Below, piece by piece: positions 29,324-37,866 of a DNA stretch of 37,866 nucleotides (within the stretch, counting starts at the first letter, position 1; every line of letters starts with the position of its first letter). The stretch lies in assembly GCF_000429565.1 (NCBI RefSeq), contig NZ_AUCC01000030.1, positions 1-37,866 of the forward strand. The letters run 5' to 3'. The notes beneath the pieces are model-generated. The model was given only the letters and a program-made list of their open reading frames with translations. It was not told the DNA's origin and searched no databases. A program made the position numbers and the translations under genes. This DNA is from Arsenophonus nasoniae DSM 15247 (GTDB lineage: Bacteria; Pseudomonadota; Gammaproteobacteria; Enterobacterales; Enterobacteriaceae).

Positions 29324-32023
29324 ATGGAGAGCCAGGAACCTAAAAGCCCTACCCCGGAAGATTTATTGAGTATTGCCAATGAAAAAATTCGCGGCAACTT
29401 AAAGATCTTCTTCGGCGCCTACGCTGGAGTAGGAAAAACCTATGCAATGCTACAAGAAGCCCAACGGCTTCGCTCTCAAGGTCTCGATGTTGTCATCGGT
29501 GTGGTTGAAACGCACAATCGATCAGAAACCGCTGCGTTACTGGAAGGTTTGCCACAACTACCAGCAAAGCGGATCCGCTACCACGGACGTAAAATTAATA
29601 CTTTTGATATTGACGGTGCTTTAGCACGTCACCCCGCTATTATTTTAATGGATGAATTAGCTTTTAGTAATCCACATGGCAGTCGTCATCCTAAACGCTG
29701 GCAAGACGTGGAAGAATTATTAGATGCTGGTATTGATGTTTTAACCACCATTAACGTACAACATTTAGAGAGTTTAAACGATATTGTCGGCAGTATTACC
29801 GGTATTCGCGTCCGTGAAACGGTACCTGATCATATTTTTGACCAAGCCAGTGAAATTGTTTTAGTCGATTTACCGCCTGACGACCTGCGCCAACGATTGA
29901 ATGAAGGAAAGGTCTATATTGCCGGGCAAGCCGAACGAACCATTGAACACTTCTTTCGCAAAGGCAACTTAATTGCACTAAGAGAGTTATCTCTAAGACG
30001 TACCGTTGATCGTGTCGATAATCAAATGCGGGAGTATCGCGATACCCAAGGTTATTCTCAAGTTTGGCACACTCATGATAATTTATTAGTATGCATTGGC
30101 CACAACACAGGAAATGAAAAATTAGTTAGAGCAGCGGCCAGGCTAGCCGCTAAACTGGGTTGTAGTTGGCATGCCGTGTATGTTGAAACCCCAAAACTAC
30201 ATACTTTAGCCGAAGAGAAAAGACGTGCCATTTTAAAAGCATTAAAACTAGCACAAGATTTAGGCGCGGAAACCTCAACCTTAGCTGATGCCAATGAAGA
30301 AAAAGCCATTTTAGATTACGCCCGGGAACATAACCTAGGTAAAATCGTCATCGGCCGTAAGCAAAATACCACCTGGAAACTGCTCAACTGGAAAATACGC
30401 CCTGATTTTGCTGAGCGCTTAGGCAAACTAGGACCGGATTTAGATCTCATTATTATTGCATTGGATGAAAAAACCGCTTGGGAAAAAGAGAGCGAACGCC
30501 GGCCGTTAAATGACAAATGGCGAGGAAATATTCAGGGTTACCTGTTTGCCGCTCTGTTATGTATTACCATCACTCTATTTTCTAATCGCTTTTTGCTTAA
30601 TTTCGATCAGGCTAATGTTGTTACTGTTTATGTATTAGCGGTGGTTATTATCGCGCTGCTGTATGGCCGAAATCCGTCTATCTTTGCCGCATTTATTAAT
30701 GTTATCGGTTTCGATCTTTTTATTGTCCAACCCCACTTTTCCTTTGTTGTTTTTGACATGCAATATTTGATAACCTTTATTGTTATGCTGGTCGTTGGTC
30801 TTTTAGTGGGTAATCTCGCTGCGGGAGTGCGTTATCAAGCTAGAGTCGCTCGTTACCGTGAACAACGGACGCGGCATCTTTACGAAATGACCAAAGAGCT
30901 AAGCCGAGCGCTGAATGAAATTGATATTGCAAAAACCGGTTATCACTTCCTTTCCAATGCCTTTAAAGCAAAAGTCAGCCTGTTGCTACCCAACGAGCAG
31001 CAGCAACTGGTTCCGCTTAAGTTAGCCGACTATGGTCAGGTGCAAATTGATCAAGCTATTGCCTTATGGAGTTTTGATAAAAACCAACCCGCTGGGGCCG
31101 GAACGGATACACTACCTAGCGTGCCTTACCAATTACAACCGATTGCAACTTCAAAAGAAACTTTAGCCATTTTAGCTATTGAACCGCAAAATTTACGTCA
31201 ATTACTGATCCCAGAGCAGCAACGACTGCTACAAACTTTTACTGGTTTGATTGCCAATGCATTTGAACGATTACAACTTGCTAGACAGGCAGAATCGGCC
31301 AAACTGGATGCTGAACGTGAACAATTGAGAAACTCTTTATTGGCAGCACTTTCTCATGATTTACGGACTCCTCTAACGGTAATATTTGGCCAGACAGAAA
31401 TATTAATGCTGGAATTAAGTGCGGAGCATTCACCTCATACTGAAAAGGTCAACCAAATTCGTCAACAAATCCTAAGTACCTCAAGATTAGTCAATAATTT
31501 GCTTGATATGGCGCGGATCCAATCCGGTGGTATCGTGCCAACACTTGCCTGGGAATCATTACAAGAAATTATCGGCAGTGCCTTGCGTTCTCTCGAATAT
31601 GCCTTAAAAAGCCATCCAACTAAAATTAATGTTCCAGCTGAGCTATTGCTTTATTGTGATGCCAATTTACTCGAACGTGTAATTATTAATTTACTGGAAA
31701 ATGCGATTAAATACTCTGCTGAAAATTCACCGATCGGTATTGATGCCTACCCACAAGGTAAATATATCCATATTGAAATTTGGGATAAAGGTATTGGTAT
31801 ACCGGAAGGACAGGAAAAACTTATTTTTGATAAATTTTCACGAGCTAAAAAAGAATCGTCCATTCCTGGTGTTGGTCTAGGGCTGGCTATTTGTCAGGCG
31901 ATTATTAAACTTCACAACGGCGAAATTTGGGCGGAAAATAATAAAAATAGTGGAGCTACTTTCCACTTTGTTTTACCTTTAATAGAAGTCCCTGCAATAG
32001 AAGAGGCCATTGAGACAGAGTGA
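29324..32023 (+). CDS. kdpD: Sensor histidine kinase KdpD
   Basis: KdpD senses potassium limitation and turgor- or ion-related signals and phosphorylates KdpE. The ATG at 29324 gives 899 residues (894 in E. coli); a TTG one codon earlier is less likely. The N-terminal KdpD domain has the Walker-A-like FFGAYAGVGKTYAMLQEAQR. A universal-stress-protein-like domain follows (about 250-380), then four transmembrane helices (about 400-500). A GAF-like region precedes the kinase core, which has phospho-acceptor His678 in AALSHDLRTPLTVIFGQTEI and ATPase boxes NLLENAIKYSAE and DKGIGIPEGQ. Confidence 0.97.
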   Translation: MESQEPKSPTPEDLLSIANEKIRGNLKIFFGAYAGVGKTYAMLQEAQRLRSQGLDVVIGVVETHNRSETAALLEGLPQLPAKRIRYHGRKINTFDIDGALARHPAIILMDELAFSNPHGSRHPKRWQDVEELLDAGIDVLTTINVQHLESLNDIVGSITGIRVRETVPDHIFDQASEIVLVDLPPDDLRQRLNEGKVYIAGQAERTIEHFFRKGNLIALRELSLRRTVDRVDNQMREYRDTQGYSQVWHTHDNLLVCIGHNTGNEKLVRAAARLAAKLGCSWHAVYVETPKLHTLAEEKRRAILKALKLAQDLGAETSTLADANEEKAILDYAREHNLGKIVIGRKQNTTWKLLNWKIRPDFAERLGKLGPDLDLIIIALDEKTAWEKESERRPLNDKWRGNIQGYLFAALLCITITLFSNRFLLNFDQANVVTVYVLAVVIIALLYGRNPSIFAAFINVIGFDLFIVQPHFSFVVFDMQYLITFIVMLVVGLLVGNLAAGVRYQARVARYREQRTRHLYEMTKELSRALNEIDIAKTGYHFLSNAFKAKVSLLLPNEQQQLVPLKLADYGQVQIDQAIALWSFDKNQPAGAGTDTLPSVPYQLQPIATSKETLAILAIEPQNLRQLLIPEQQRLLQTFTGLIANAFERLQLARQAESAKLDAEREQLRNSLLAALSHDLRTPLTVIFGQTEILMLELSAEHSPHTEKVNQIRQQILSTSRLVNNLLDMARIQSGGIVPTLAWESLQEIIGSALRSLEYALKSHPTKINVPAELLLYCDANLLERVIINLLENAIKYSAENSPIGIDAYPQGKYIHIEIWDKGIGIPEGQEKLIFDKFSRAKKESSIPGVGLGLAICQAIIKLHNGEIWAENNKNSGATFHFVLPLIEVPAIEEAIETE

Positions 32024-32703
32024 TTCAGCACAATATTTTAATAGTTGAAGATGAAAAAGAGATAAGACGATTTGTCAAACTGGCACTTGAAGGTGAAAAT
32101 TTTCGCGTTTATGAAGCAGAAACTTATCAACGAGGACTTATCGAATCCGCTACCCGCAAACCTGATCTCTTGATCCTCGATCTAGGCTTACCTGATGGAG
32201 ACGGTATCGATTTGATCCGTGACTTACGCCAATGGAGCCATATTCCGGTATTGGTACTGTCGGCACGGGCAGATGAAACAGATAAAGTTATGGCACTTGA
32301 TGCCGGTGCCGATGATTATCTAACCAAACCATTTGGTATTAGTGAACTGTTGGCTAGAGTCAGAGTTGCTCTACGTCGCTATGCACGTAAAAGCCAGCCA
32401 GATCCCGTATTTCGATTTGGTGATATTAGTGTTGATTTAATTAATCGGCGAGTAACTAAAAATCAGCAAGAACTCCACCTTACCCCAATTGAGTTTCGTT
32501 TACTCAGTGAATTTATCACTAATAGTGGCAAAGTGTTAACTCAACGTCATCTGCTACGACAAATATGGGGTCCTAACTATATTGAACATAACCATTATTT
32601 ACGCATTTATATGGCACATTTAAGGCAAAAGTTGGAAGACGATCCCACTCAACCAGTACACCTACTCACTGAAACAGGAATTGGCTATCGTTTTATGCCT
32701 TAA
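32020..32703 (+). CDS. kdpE: Response regulator KdpE
   Basis: KdpE is an OmpR-family transcription activator of kdpFABC. The 227-residue product has a receiver domain with the acidic pair near VEDEKEIRRF, the phosphorylated Asp54 in LLILDLGLPDGDGI and conserved Lys in YLTKPFGISELLARV. A winged-helix DNA-binding domain (about 130-225) contains LTPIEFRLLSEFITNSGKVL and ETGIGYRFMP. It begins at a GTG that overlaps the kdpD TGA, so the kinase and regulator are translationally coupled. The operator at 24739-24755 is its predicted target. Confidence 0.97.
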   Translation: MIQHNILIVEDEKEIRRFVKLALEGENFRVYEAETYQRGLIESATRKPDLLILDLGLPDGDGIDLIRDLRQWSHIPVLVLSARADETDKVMALDAGADDYLTKPFGISELLARVRVALRRYARKSQPDPVFRFGDISVDLINRRVTKNQQELHLTPIEFRLLSEFITNSGKVLTQRHLLRQIWGPNYIEHNHYLRIYMAHLRQKLEDDPTQPVHLLTETGIGYRFMP

Positions 32704-32728
32704 TGATAACTCACTTAATCCAGATGAA

Positions 32729-32755
32729 GATAATGCACTCGATTATTGCATTATC
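32729..32755. terminator. Hairpin between convergent kdpE and pgm
   Basis: Exact 9-base arms GATAATGCA and TGCATTATC enclose 9 bases in the gap between the convergent kdp and pgm transcripts. The downstream T-rich stretch is interrupted, so termination strength is uncertain. Confidence 0.45.
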
Positions 32756-32819
32756 ATTGTTGTTATCAATTTTTAACTAAATAAATCTATTAGATAATTT
32801 TTACTAAATAATTAACTAC

Positions 32820-34457
32820 TCAATCTGCAATAACCTGATTAACAATCTGAATAGCTTCCTGCTCAATCAACTTAAGATGCTCCTTACCACGAAAACTTTC
32901 ACAATAAATTTTATAAGCTTCTTCGGTGCCTGAAGGTCGCGCAGTGAACCAACCATAATCCGTTATGACTTTTAAACCACCAATAGCCGCACCATTAGCC
33001 GGCGCTTTGGTTAATCGGGCAATAATCGGATCACCCGCCAACATATCTGCCGATACCATTTCAGCGGTCAGTTTAGCTAAACGCTGTTTTTGTTTATGGC
33101 TAGCTTTAGCTTGAATGCGACTATAGCAAGGTTCACCAAAACGATGAGCAAGTTCTTGATAGTACTGCTGCGGATTTTTCCCGGTCACTGCGGTTATTTC
33201 GGCGGCTAGCAAACAGAGGATAATACCATCTTTGTCTGTCGTCCATGGTGTTCCATCAAATCGTAGGAAAGCAGCACCGGCACTCTCTTCACCCGCAAAG
33301 CCATACTTACCCTGATATAACCCATCAACAAACCATTTGAAACCAACCGGTACTTCCATTAATTTACGGCCTAAATCGGCTACCACACGATCAATCATGG
33401 CACTAGAAACTAATGTTTTGCCTACCACCACCTCTTTTTGCCATTGTGGTCGATGACGAAATAGATAATCGATAGCAACAGCGAGATAATGATTTGGATT
33501 CATTAATCCCGCTGGCGTTATAATTCCATGGCGATCATAATCAGGATCATTAGCAAAAGCTAAATCAAATTTATTGCGCAAATCCAATAAACCTTTCATC
33601 GCCCAAGGCGAAGAACAATCCATTCGGATCACACCATCGTGATCTAACGGCATAAAACTAAATGTTGGATCGATTTGTTCATTAACTAGCTCTAAATCCA
33701 GTTGATAATATTCAGCAATACGTTTCCAATAATTTATTCCCGCACCACCTAATGGATCGACACCTATTTTTAAACCGGCTTTTTTAATTGCAGCCATATC
33801 GATAACTTCACTCAAAGCAACCACATAAGGCTCAACAAAATCTTGTTGCTGGTAGTATGGATCTTTAATAGCAATTTGATAATTGATGCGTTGGATAGCC
33901 GCTAATTGATTAGCAATGAATTGATTCGCTCGCCACTCAATTTCAACCGTCAGCCGTTCATCTGCTGGACCACCATGGGGCGGATTATATTTGATCCCAC
34001 CATCTTCTGGCGGATTATGTGAAGGCGTGATCACAATACCATCCGCTTTTTTTTCGTGCTGGCGATTATAATCCAATATAGCGTGAGAAATAGCCGGTGT
34101 TGGTGTAAAACCGTCGTCTTGCTGCGCGATGACATCAACCCCATTCGCGATCAAGACTTCAATAACCGTCATAAAAGCCGGTGCAGATAAGGCATGAGTA
34201 TCTTTTCCTACCAAACAGGGGCCAGTAATACCATTTAATCGACGAACTTCTACGATAGCTTGGGTAATAGCTAAAATATGTTGCTCATTAAAACTACTAC
34301 GACAGGCACTACCACGATGACCTGATGTACCAAATTGAACGCTTTGAGCCGGGTTTTTAATTTGGGGTTGTAGCGAATAATATTGTGCAACCAATTGTTC
34401 AACATTAATTAAATCACTTTGTTGGGCAGATTGCCCAGCACGTTTATGCAATGCCAC
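32820..34457 (-). CDS. pgm: Phosphoglucomutase (alpha-D-glucose phosphate-specific)
   Basis: Pgm interconverts glucose 1-phosphate and glucose 6-phosphate, feeding UDP-glucose and envelope sugar synthesis. The 545-residue product (546 in E. coli) has the active-site phosphoserine loop [20 protein letters not shown], metal-binding loop [11 protein letters not shown], sugar-binding [13 protein letters not shown] and phosphate-binding loop [14 protein letters not shown]. It lies 65 bases after seqA on the same strand, as in E. coli. Confidence 0.97.
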   Translation of the reverse strand: MALHKRAGQSAQQSDLINVEQLVAQYYSLQPQIKNPAQSVQFGTSGHRGSACRSSFNEQHILAITQAIVEVRRLNGITGPCLVGKDTHALSAPAFMTVIEVLIANGVDVIAQQDDGFTPTPAISHAILDYNRQHEKKADGIVITPSHNPPEDGGIKYNPPHGGPADERLTVEIEWRANQFIANQLAAIQRINYQIAIKDPYYQQQDFVEPYVVALSEVIDMAAIKKAGLKIGVDPLGGAGINYWKRIAEYYQLDLELVNEQIDPTFSFMPLDHDGVIRMDCSSPWAMKGLLDLRNKFDLAFANDPDYDRHGIITPAGLMNPNHYLAVAIDYLFRHRPQWQKEVVVGKTLVSSAMIDRVVADLGRKLMEVPVGFKWFVDGLYQGKYGFAGEESAGAAFLRFDGTPWTTDKDGIILCLLAAEITAVTGKNPQQYYQELAHRFGEPCYSRIQAKASHKQKQRLAKLTAEMVSADMLAGDPIIARLTKAPANGAAIGGLKVITDYGWFTARPSGTEEAYKIYCESFRGKEHLKLIEQEAIQIVNQVIAD

Positions 34458-34522
34458 TTATTTCTCTCCGAAGGGACAGCGGTACACATAGCCATAATCA
34501 CTAAGTGACCAATAATATTTGT

Positions 34523-35062
34523 TTAAATCGTACCACACACTTTCTCAACCAATTCAACAGGAAACTTCATATCTTGCATAATTTGTTCAATCATATTGCG
34601 TTTACGATTGGTATTAGTATTGGTGATTACCCAATAAGGCGTATCAGGTATTAGGCGAGGTTTTGTCTGCTTACCACTGGCTAATAAGGTCTGTTTATTG
34701 CTAGCAAAATAGATACGCGTTCTGCCATGGGTTGCTTCTGTTGCGGCCACAAAAGCGGATTTGTTTAAATTGTATAGGGTGGATAAAATAAGCATAAAGC
34801 GATCAATTGCTTTGCTTTTAGTGGCATAATCGTTAGAAAGCAATAAATCATGCATCACACTTGCTGCATCGTAGGAAGAAACTGATTTATTTTTTTTCAC
34901 TTCAGCCGCTATATTACTTACGGTTACCGAGAGTGGTATATGCGACTGACTAACGTCAAACCCTAACAGACGTCGTAATATAACCGATGCATTTTCACCT
35001 ATATGCTGGGTATGACTCGCGATATAGCGGTAAAGTTCTTCGTCAACTTCAATCGTTTTCAT
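34523..35062 (-). CDS. seqA: Negative regulator of replication initiation SeqA
   Basis: SeqA binds hemimethylated GATC sites, sequestering oriC and organising newly replicated DNA. The 179-residue product (181 in E. coli) has the N-terminal oligomerisation domain MKTIEVDEELYRYIASHTQH and ILRRLLGF. A variable linker follows. The C-terminal DNA-binding domain has ATHGRTRIYFAS, TPYWVITNTNTNRKRNMIEQ and ELVEKVCGTI. Its presence fits a genome with Dam methylation. Confidence 0.97.
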   Translation of the reverse strand: MKTIEVDEELYRYIASHTQHIGENASVILRRLLGFDVSQSHIPLSVTVSNIAAEVKKNKSVSSYDAASVMHDLLLSNDYATKSKAIDRFMLILSTLYNLNKSAFVAATEATHGRTRIYFASNKQTLLASGKQTKPRLIPDTPYWVITNTNTNRKRNMIEQIMQDMKFPVELVEKVCGTI

Positions 35063-35404
35063 GTTATTTCAATCTGTTTTAATTAAAATTATCTGCCAAT
35101 TATAAGATATAAACCTAAAAAACAAAACAATGAATATTTCAATTACTTAACTTAGTCTATTCATAAAAAAGTTTTCGTCTTGATGCTCAATTTGTATAGA
35201 AATAGCTTAATAACTTTAGCTTACTAAGAACAAAAATATCTTTATTGATATCTGAGATTAATCACATTATTCATATAAATAGCAAAATATTTTCGTGTCA
35301 CTTCCCCTTTTCACTCACCAACATCAACTTAAATTTTAATACTGACCAAGCTAATAATTATTGGTTTCTCGCTCTATCCATGTCATTATACAAACTATTG
35401 ATTA
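35063..35404. other. Divergent seqA-ybfF intergenic region
   Basis: About 340 AT-rich bases between the divergent seqA and ybfF starts. It must hold both promoters. No element was clear enough to assign. Confidence 0.5.
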
Positions 35405-36214
35405 ATGAAATGTAATATGACTATGTTGCTAAATAATTGGCTAAATTATCGTATCCATCATCAAGAAAAGCCTATCTCTTCTGCTGCGATTGTACTCATC
35501 CATGGCTTGTTTGGTGACTGGCAAAATTTAGGCGTATTAGCTCGCAATTTACAAAATCATTTCACCGTTATTCAACTAGATATCCGCAATCATGGTAGCT
35601 CGCCACAGGCAGAAACAATGCGCTATTCTGAAATGGCAACAGACGTTTTAGCGCTGCTAACTCATTTAAAGCAAACAAGCATTATCGCTATTGGACACTC
35701 AATGGGCGGAAAAATTGTCATGGCGATGACGGCAATAGCGCCTCAATTAATAGAAAAAATTGTGGTTATTGATATTGCGCCAGTCACTTATCAAATTAAT
35801 CGTCATGAAAATATATTTTCTGCCTTAGAAGCAGTAACACAAGCAGGCGTAACTTCCAGACAGGAGGCTGCTGTTATTATGCGTAATACGTTAACTGAAG
35901 AAAGTGAAATTCAATTTTTACTAAAATCATTTGATAAAGGCAAATGGAAATTTAATTTACCTATTTTAAAAAAAGAATATAACCAATTGATGGGTTGGAA
36001 AACGATTCCATCCTGGCCTCATCCTGCACTCTTTATCAGTGGCAGCCGTTCTGATTACATTAGCGAAAATTATCGCAAAGATATTATTACTCAATTTCCG
36101 CAAGCTCAAGGCCAGATTATTTTAGGAAGCGGTCACTGGGTACATGCTGAAAATCCAGCAGCAGTCATCCGAGCTATTCATCGCTTTCTGGCTATTCCAG
36201 CTGATAAACAATAA
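35405..36214 (+). CDS. ybfF: Alpha/beta-hydrolase esterase YbfF
   Basis: In E. coli this enzyme hydrolyses acyl-CoA and other ester substrates; its physiological substrate is unclear. The 269-residue product is somewhat longer than E. coli YbfF (254). It has the oxyanion-hole motif VLIHGLFGDWQNLGVLARNL, nucleophile Ser99 in IGHSMGGKIVMAMTA, and a C-terminal catalytic His in GSGHWVHAENPAAVIRAIHR. The start is uncertain: no good ribosome site is seen, and ATG codons at 35417 and 35423 are alternatives. In E. coli ybfE, fldA and fur follow, but here they do not. Confidence 0.93.
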   Translation: MKCNMTMLLNNWLNYRIHHQEKPISSAAIVLIHGLFGDWQNLGVLARNLQNHFTVIQLDIRNHGSSPQAETMRYSEMATDVLALLTHLKQTSIIAIGHSMGGKIVMAMTAIAPQLIEKIVVIDIAPVTYQINRHENIFSALEAVTQAGVTSRQEAAVIMRNTLTEESEIQFLLKSFDKGKWKFNLPILKKEYNQLMGWKTIPSWPHPALFISGSRSDYISENYRKDIITQFPQAQGQIILGSGHWVHAENPAAVIRAIHRFLAIPADKQ

Positions 36215-36419
36215 ATCGCATACCCTAATATTGCTCTTTTTATCTTGTTCATAAACTAATTTGAAACAGATAATAACTTTATTTCAATTTAAAAATATAA
36301 CTAGTCTTAAAAACAGTAAGATCCTTTTTTAACACTTTTCATAAAAAAATAAGTCGATAGAATAAACTTTCTAACTAAGTAATATAATAAAGCATTTTAT
36401 TAATATTAAATATATTTAA

Positions 36420-36932
36420 ATGGCTTTATATTTTAATTTATGGCTATTGACTATGGATGAAAATAATAAAAAAACGCTTGAATTAATTTCTATTATCATA
36501 AGACTAAATAATAAAATAAATATTAATGAATATAATAAAGAAATAACTCAAAATGATAATTTTGTTGATTGCACAAAAAAAATTCAACAAATGTATCAAA
36601 TTATCATAAAAGAAAAACGCTGCCATAAAAAAGAGTTATCGCGTCTGATTTTACCTGCCATTATTTATGATAATGTTCCATATATATTAGCCAGTTATAA
36701 TGATGAACAAGTATTAATACAATCTGCTGGCAATAAACCTCCAGAAATTTGGCAGAAACAAGATTTTCTTCAACGTTGGAATGGCAATTGGCTTAAAATA
36801 AACCAAAAACAATCCCACTTTGATATTCGTTGGTTCGTACCTGAATTCTTAAAACATAAACAGATATTTATTGAAATCTTGTTTTTTTCATTTGTATTAC
36901 TAATAAATATCTTTTCAGATAATACATTTTAA
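36420..36932 (+). pseudogene. Truncated type I secretion ABC exporter (HlyB/RtxB type), N-terminal part
   Basis: The 170-residue frame resembles the first part of RTX-toxin exporters. A C39-like domain (about 12-130) lacks the catalytic cysteine region of true peptidases, as is typical for HlyB-type proteins. The diagnostic FDIRWFVPEFLKHKQIFIEI then enters the first transmembrane helix, FFSFVLLINIF. Translation stops there. The rest of the membrane domain and the ATPase, expected in a protein of about 700 residues, are absent. No HlyD or TolC partner or RTX toxin is nearby. The likely original start is the ATG at 36453. Sequence is very AT-rich. Assignment rests on motif resemblance. Confidence 0.72.
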
Positions 36933-37129
36933 TCAATAAGTTAAATAAAATTCATGTATCTATTTTATTTTTATATACACATACATGTACAAATTTATTT
37001 TTCACCCTTTACGCGCCACCTTTGCCATAACGCTAAGTACAAAACCTCAATCTCACACAAAACCACTTACCCGCAACCAACAACTAATAGTTAACAACTT
37101 CCTCCAACGCTGCTAATATGATGGTGGGG

Positions 37130-37866
37130 CTATTCTTTTTGCGCGTGTTGCTGATTCCAGATTGAATCAACGGGCATCTCTACCCTAACATCTAGCCATG
37201 TCGATGGCGGAATATCACACGGCTCACCATCGATATAATAAGTTGGTTTTCCATCAATAATCTCTTTAACTCTCAAATTCTGAAATTCTTCTGGCAAATG
37301 AGAGTGCTGTCGGTGAAAGGTTTGGATTTCAATATTGCCGTCAGGTAGGATTTTATCTTTGATATATATTAGCTCTAAACCATTGCTATTTTTTGGCACC
37401 GATACCCCATTATTTATACCCCATCCACCGTCTGCGTTATAACCCATGACGCCGGAAATGAAATATTTATCAACTTCTGTTCGTTGTACGTTGACGCCTT
37501 CTGATTCGTCGTTAGTTTCAAAACGACCATCAGGATGAATTTTAACGATTGGTGATGATTTTTTAAAATATCCGTTAGAATCTGCCCTCATTTTAGGAAT
37601 ATCAGAGGTTAGAGCTATAGTTCCGCCCTTTCCGGGTAAATAAATATTAAATTTTCCAACTTTTTCAAAATATGAACGTTGGTCATTATTATTAGAACCT
37701 ATTCGCCAAGTATTACCATTAGCTGCGATTAATTCTATATATCCATGAGTACTAGGAGACTTAACTACTAATTTAGGTGCGGTTATATCTGTAGGATTAT
37801 TAGTTAAAGCCAGTGTGCCATTTTTATTTGATGGAATAGTGACAACGGCTTTATTGTTATTTTTAG
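37130..37866 (-). CDS. Phage tail fibre protein, C-terminal part (5' end beyond window)
   Basis: Read on the minus strand, the frame stays open from the right window edge to the TAG at 37130, so at least 244 residues are present and the start lies outside. The ATG at 37591 is internal, because matching sequence continues upstream: NNPTDITAPKLVVKSPSTHG, then NTWRIGSNNNDQRSYFEKVG and FNIYLPGKGGTIALTSDIPK. The downstream part, KYFISGVMGYNADGGWGINN, then FHRQHSHLPEEFQNL and YIDGEPCDIPPSTWLDVRVE, is characteristic of tail-fibre C termini in lambda-like and related enterobacterial prophages. It would determine receptor binding. Confidence 0.82.
   Translation of the reverse strand, partial: KNNNKAVVTIPSNKNGTLALTNNPTDITAPKLVVKSPSTHGYIELIAANGNTWRIGSNNNDQRSYFEKVGKFNIYLPGKGGTIALTSDIPKMRADSNGYFKKSSPIVKIHPDGRFETNDESEGVNVQRTEVDKYFISGVMGYNADGGWGINNGVSVPKNSNGLELIYIKDKILPDGNIEIQTFHRQHSHLPEEFQNLRVKEIIDGKPTYYIDGEPCDIPPSTWLDVRVEMPVDSIWNQQHAQKE

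Noticed and set aside
36985-37116. 43-residue plus-strand frame before the tail-fibre gene
   Set aside because: Short, no ribosome site, no recognised similarity; the higher GC there may only reflect phage-derived junction DNA.
1-37866. CRISPR arrays, rRNA genes, complete insertion sequences
   Set aside because: No regularly spaced repeats, rRNA-like sequence or transposase frame was seen on either strand.

Overview
The window is chromosomal DNA of an AT-rich gammaproteobacterium of the Enterobacterales. Protein sequences and gene order match the Escherichia coli cpoB-pal-tol, cydABX, suc-sdh-gltA, kdp and pgm-seqA-ybfF neighbourhoods. The AT-rich composition, the protein divergence and the direct joining of sucD to the cyd operon suggest Morganellaceae, possibly an insect-associated lineage such as Arsenophonus. 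The genus is an inference.

Layout. A tRNA-Lys gene (77-152, minus) lies beyond the end of a minus-strand envelope cluster read ybgC-tolQ-tolR-tolA-tolB-pal-cpoB (5591 down to 298). Upstream of it is the cytochrome bd oxidase operon cydA-cydB-cydX-ybgE (8863 down to 5704). A perfect FNR palindrome sits about 300 bases upstream of cydA. Next is an accessory island (about 9396-11519). It holds one unrecognised gene and is bracketed by a decayed second copy of the sucD 3' end with its terminator. Then come the TCA-cycle operons sdhCDAB and sucABCD (21338 down to 11570, minus). gltA is divergent on the plus strand across a 0.6-kb regulatory region with a CRP-like site.

After gltA are nif3/ybgI and ybfA (minus). 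The complete potassium-uptake operon kdpFABCDE (24834-32703, plus) is preceded by a near-perfect KdpE operator and a plausible sigma70 promoter. pgm and seqA (minus) and ybfF (plus) follow. The E. coli-like order then breaks: a truncated RTX-type ABC exporter (36420-36932) is followed by a tail-fibre gene (37130 to the window edge, minus) that appears to be the edge of a prophage.

Functionally, the window covers outer-membrane integrity (Tol-Pal), microaerobic respiration (Cyd), most of the oxidative TCA branch (citrate synthase, 2-oxoglutarate dehydrogenase E1/E2, succinyl-CoA synthetase, succinate dehydrogenase), high-affinity potassium uptake with its sensor kinase and regulator, glucose phosphate interconversion and replication control. 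The core genes look intact. Novelty is concentrated in the sucD-cydA island and in the disrupted region after ybfF.
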